DNA of 16,091 bases. It comes from Clostridia bacterium. GTDB taxonomy: Bacteria; Bacillota; Clostridia; Christensenellales; Aristaeellaceae. The notes beneath the pieces are model-generated. The model was given only the letters and a program-made list of their open reading frames with translations, did not search any database and was not told the DNA's origin. Positions 14,836 to 16,091 of this stretch are shown here, one piece after another. Made by a program: the position numbers and the translations under genes. Position 1 is the first letter of the stretch. Every line of letters begins with the position of its first letter. The stretch covers positions 1 through 16,091 of the forward strand of contig JAFPYA010000177.1 of the NCBI GenBank assembly GCA_017412445.1. Direction: 5' to 3'.

Positions 14836-16035
14836 ATGTCGCTGCTTGAAAGCCTTGCGGACGCAAGCGTTTGGGAGGAGTTTTACGAGTATAAAACCTC
14901 CCTCGCGTTCGGCGGCCAATTTGCTAAGGAGCTTAGAAGCTTTATCGACAATAAGGCTTATCTGCCCGTGTATGAGGCGATATGCTCCGGCAAAGCGTTT
15001 CCTCTGCCCCGAAAAACCATAATCAGCAAACAGTTTTCTCAAAAGAAGCGCACAGTGTACACATATCCCGAGCCGCAAAACACCGTGCTTAAGCTGCTTA
15101 CGTATCTGCTCACGCGAAAATTTGACTGTTGCTTTGCCACAGGCCTTTATTCCTTCAGGCCGCATCGCACGGCGAAGGACGTCGTAAAGCTCCTTGCCGC
15201 GTTAAGCCGAAAAGCGCCCTTATATGCCTACAAGGCCGATATAAGCGACTATTTCAATTCTATACCAGTAGAAAGGCTGCTGCCAAAGCTTGAAGGACTG
15301 TTTTTCGACGATCCCGAGACGTACTCCTTTCTCAAAGCGCTTCTGACGGAAGAAAGCGTGATTTCGCTTGGCAAAGTAATCACAGAGCGCAAGGGCATAA
15401 TGGCCGGCACTCCCCTGTCCGCGTTTTACGCAAACCTGTATCTTATGGAGCTTGACAGGCGCTTTGAAGACGCGGGCATTCCCTACGCCAGGTATTCGGA
15501 CGACATAATCGTGTTCGGTCGTACCTATGATGAGGCACTTGAATACTCAAGGAAGATACGCGCGTACATAGGTGAAGCAGGGCTTTCGATCAATCCCAAA
15601 AAGGAGACGTTCTTCACTCCCGAGGAGGGCTGGAGCTTCTTGGGCTTCGATTACAAGCGCGGCAGGCTCGACGTCGCCGCCTCATCAGTGGACAAGCTCA
15701 AACACAAAATGCGCCGCAAGGCGAGGGCCCTTGAGCGCTGGAAGCACGCAAACGGCCTGGAGGGCGAAAAGGCCGCCAAGGCCTTCATACGCATATTCAA
15801 CCGCAAGCTGTTTGAAAGCCCCGGTGACGACGAGTTCAGCTGGTGCGCCTGGTATTTTCCTGTATTAGGCACTTGTGAAAGTTTAAAGCTTCTGGATGCC
15901 TACGCTCAGGAGCTGTTGCGCCGGCTCGTAACCGACAGGCGCACCAAGGCGCGCTTCAACTGCCGCTACGAGGATTTGAAAAAACTGGGCTACAGGAGCC
16001 TCGTGCACGAGTATTATTGCTTTTCCGACGTTTGA
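14836..16035 (+). CDS. Stand-alone reverse transcriptase (YSDD active site), class unassigned
   Basis: This 399-residue RNA-directed DNA polymerase has the palm motifs in order: KRTVYTYPEPQNTVLK (71-86), YSFRPHRTAKDVV (105-117), motif A YKADISDYFNS (132-142) with Asp135 and Phe140, motif B KGIMAGTPLSAFYANLYL (186-203), motif C YSDD (220-223), motif D LSINPKKETFF (250-260) and motif E FLGFDYKRG (268-276). A thumb-like region of about 120 residues ends in GYRSLVHEYY. No intron maturase zinc-finger/HNH domain, retron NAxxH/VTG motif, or DGR-type SQ in motif B is visible, so it best fits an unassigned bacterial RT group. ATG 14836 was chosen with GGAGG 11 nt upstream; ATG 14818 overlaps that site, and longer versions run through the RNA element. 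It may act on the upstream RNA; that is inference. Confidence 0.9.
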   Translation: MSLLESLADASVWEEFYEYKTSLAFGGQFAKELRSFIDNKAYLPVYEAICSGKAFPLPRKTIISKQFSQKKRTVYTYPEPQNTVLKLLTYLLTRKFDCCFATGLYSFRPHRTAKDVVKLLAALSRKAPLYAYKADISDYFNSIPVERLLPKLEGLFFDDPETYSFLKALLTEESVISLGKVITERKGIMAGTPLSAFYANLYLMELDRRFEDAGIPYARYSDDIIVFGRTYDEALEYSRKIRAYIGEAGLSINPKKETFFTPEEGWSFLGFDYKRGRLDVAASSVDKLKHKMRRKARALERWKHANGLEGEKAAKAFIRIFNRKLFESPGDDEFSWCAWYFPVLGTCESLKLLDAYAQELLRRLVTDRRTKARFNCRYEDLKKLGYRSLVHEYYCFSDV

Positions 16036-16044
16036 TGTGTATGA

Positions 16045-16091
16045 TATAAAAGACGTTTTATGGCCTGTTTTCGCGGGAAAAAGAAGGAAAA
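16045..16091 (+). promoter_or_regulatory. Possible promoter, inverted repeat and ribosome site for the next gene
   Basis: An extended -10 element, TGATATAAA with TATAAA at 16045-16050, lies just after the RT stop; its -35 region is poor. ATAAAA (16046-16051) and TTTTAT (16056-16061) form an inverted repeat over the same place, a possible operator or a weak RT-transcript end. AAGAAGGAAAA at the window's end looks like a Shine-Dalgarno site for a gene starting just past the right edge. Confidence 0.35.

Noticed and set aside
14673..16035. Retron
   Set aside because: The closing stem recalls a1/a2 arms, but the RT lacks the retron NAxxH and VTG motifs and has YSDD, and no long msd hairpin is present. 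It is kept only as an analogy.
14836..16035. Diversity-generating retroelement
   Set aside because: There is no DGR-type SQ in motif B, no Avd-like gene, and no template/variable repeat pair was noticed in the window.
14642..16091. Group II intron
   Set aside because: No maturase-associated zinc finger or HNH domain is visible, no domain V-like hairpin was noticed after the RT, and the motif B sequence is atypical.

Overview
The window reads as chromosomal DNA of a Bacillota (Clostridia-like) bacterium, probably an anaerobe. This rests on strong purine-rich Shine-Dalgarno sites, near-consensus sigma-A-type promoters, frequent ATA isoleucine codons in a fairly GC-rich background, and protein families typical of clostridia (a DhaS-like TetR regulator, a heterodimeric ABC exporter, MMPL proteins). 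No rRNA, tRNA, CRISPR array or insertion sequence was seen.

Layout. (1) 1-2716, minus strand: a cell-surface polysaccharide operon. From its own promoter it encodes a membrane phosphoglycosyl transferase that primes lipid-linked glycan synthesis, a GT2 glycosyltransferase of the rhamnosyltransferase type, and the N-terminus of another sugar-transferase-like protein that runs off the left edge. (2) 2737-8827, minus strand: an export block. An MMPL/RND-type membrane protein is followed by two translationally coupled ABC exporter half-transporters. These look like a heterodimer with one degenerate ATP site, and the block ends at a strong hairpin terminator. (3) 8844-9646: a shared divergent promoter whose two -10 boxes overlap drives the MMPL gene leftwards and a TetR-family regulator rightwards. 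(4) 9704-14672, plus strand: an operon of HAD hydrolase, PAP2 lipid phosphatase, ABC-2 polysaccharide permease (Wzm type), its ATPase with a C-terminal extension (Wzt type), and an unrecognised protein made of two copies of a roughly 130-residue domain joined by a Pro-rich repetitive linker. It ends at an intrinsic terminator. (5) 14673-16035: a compact structured RNA element (12-bp closing stem, three internal hairpins, oligo-U tail) directly followed by a stand-alone reverse transcriptase with a YSDD active site. (6) 16036-16091: a likely promoter and ribosome-binding site for a gene beyond the right edge.

How they fit. The priming transferase and glycosyltransferases (region 1) and the PAP2 phosphatase plus Wzm/Wzt exporter (region 4) can be read as parts of one surface-glycan pathway: lipid-linked assembly, export, and recycling of the lipid carrier. 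Region 2 is a regulated export or drug/lipid efflux unit between them. The most unusual part is region 5: an RNA-plus-reverse-transcriptase cassette that is neither a recognisable group II intron, retron nor diversity-generating retroelement. The duplicated-domain protein just upstream could be a partner, but a terminator lies between them, so that link is only a hypothesis.
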